The notes below the pieces were generated by a model. The model was not told the DNA's origin. It was given only the letters and a program-made list of their open reading frames with translations, and ran no database searches. This document shows positions 63,819-64,000 of a stretch of 64,000 nucleotides of DNA, one piece after another; position 1 is the first letter of the stretch; each line of letters opens with the position of its first letter. This stretch comes from Mantamonas sphyraenae (Eukaryota; CRuMs; Mantamonadidae). A program made the position numbers and the translations under genes. The stretch lies in the NCBI GenBank assembly GCA_026936335.1, contig JAPMXV010000059.1, positions 268,105 to 332,104 on the forward strand, read 5' to 3'.

Positions 63819-64000
63819 TTAGGGTTAGGGTTAGGGTTAGGGTTAGGGTTAGGGTTAGGGTTAGGGTTAGGGTTAGGGTTAGGGTTAGGGTTAGGGTTAG
63901 GGTTAGGGTTAGGGTTAGGGTTAGGGTTAGGGTTAGGGTTAGGGTTAGGTTAGGGTTAGGGTTAGGGTTAGGGTTAGGGTTAGGGTTAGGGTTATAGGGT
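63819..64000 (+). repeat. Telomere, (TTAGGG)n
   Basis: About 30 TTAGGG units with the G-rich strand running 5'->3' toward the window end, as expected of a right chromosome end. One unit is short (TTAGG at 63945-63949), and the last bases read TTATAGGGT, probably the ragged read end. No degenerate telomere-like units are seen inside the array start, so the junction is sharp. Confidence 0.97.

Noticed and set aside
1-64000. CRISPR arrays, insertion sequences, integrated virus or transposon
   Set aside because: No regularly spaced direct repeats and no transposase, integrase, reverse transcriptase or capsid-like frames were seen. Host-type genes fill the window.

Overview
This window is the right-hand end of a nuclear chromosome from a unicellular eukaryote. 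It ends in about 180 bases of TTAGGG repeats (63819-64000), and the genes have GT-AG introns, mostly 75-330 nt. The DNA is GC-rich by eye and packed: many neighbouring genes are separated by fewer than 100 bases, and one divergent pair shares a CATG at its two start codons. The gene set (AP-5 mu, sortilin, EB1, NAT10, THADA, kynureninase, PAQR receptor, a tiny-macrocysts-type membrane protein) fits a free-living protist. I cannot assign the lineage from sequence alone. Coding sequences were rebuilt by hand from splice sites, frame and recall of the families; no search was run.

Region 1-29.8 kb holds mostly housekeeping genes on both strands: a Mediator MED24-like subunit (cut by the window edge), AP5M1, LTV1, an NTF2-like/IQ-motif protein, an unrecognised helical protein, UTP4, a GRAM/UFD1/zinc-finger protein, the complex I flavoprotein NDUFV1, an HTATSF1/Cus2 splicing factor, EB1, sortilin/VPS10 and the RNA acetyltransferase NAT10. 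Three of these (LTV1, UTP4, NAT10) act in small-subunit ribosome biogenesis.

Region 29.8-43.4 kb holds three paralogous PB1-domain/coiled-coil genes interleaved with THADA, kynureninase, a PAQR receptor, RNA polymerase III subunit RPC8, proteasome subunit Rpn9/PSMD13 and ALDH8A1. Kynureninase and ALDH8A1 act in the same tryptophan-degradation pathway. All three PB1 genes carry an intron at the same codon, and a short element is conserved just inside each intron.

Region 43.4-64 kb is different. Genes are long and encode big membrane proteins: a ~2,700-residue Tmc-type protein with two putative ectodomains and a TauE/SafE-like C-terminus, then a divergent pair of distantly homologous multi-pass receptors, one with about eight ~85-residue helical repeats in its tail. 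The outermost gene encodes an unrecognised protein built as A-B-A-B from two long modules. The two longest gene-free gaps (43425-44403, 56095-56811) each carry one TATTATAT motif, and the second also carries a long G-rich tract.

Several otherwise conserved genes contain single-base reading-frame breaks, mostly at or beside G runs. Residual assembly indels are the likeliest cause, but raw reads are needed to exclude recoding. The strongest candidates for something undescribed are the A-B-A-B subtelomeric gene, the Tmc/TauE protein, the repeat-tailed receptor and the conserved PB1 intron element.
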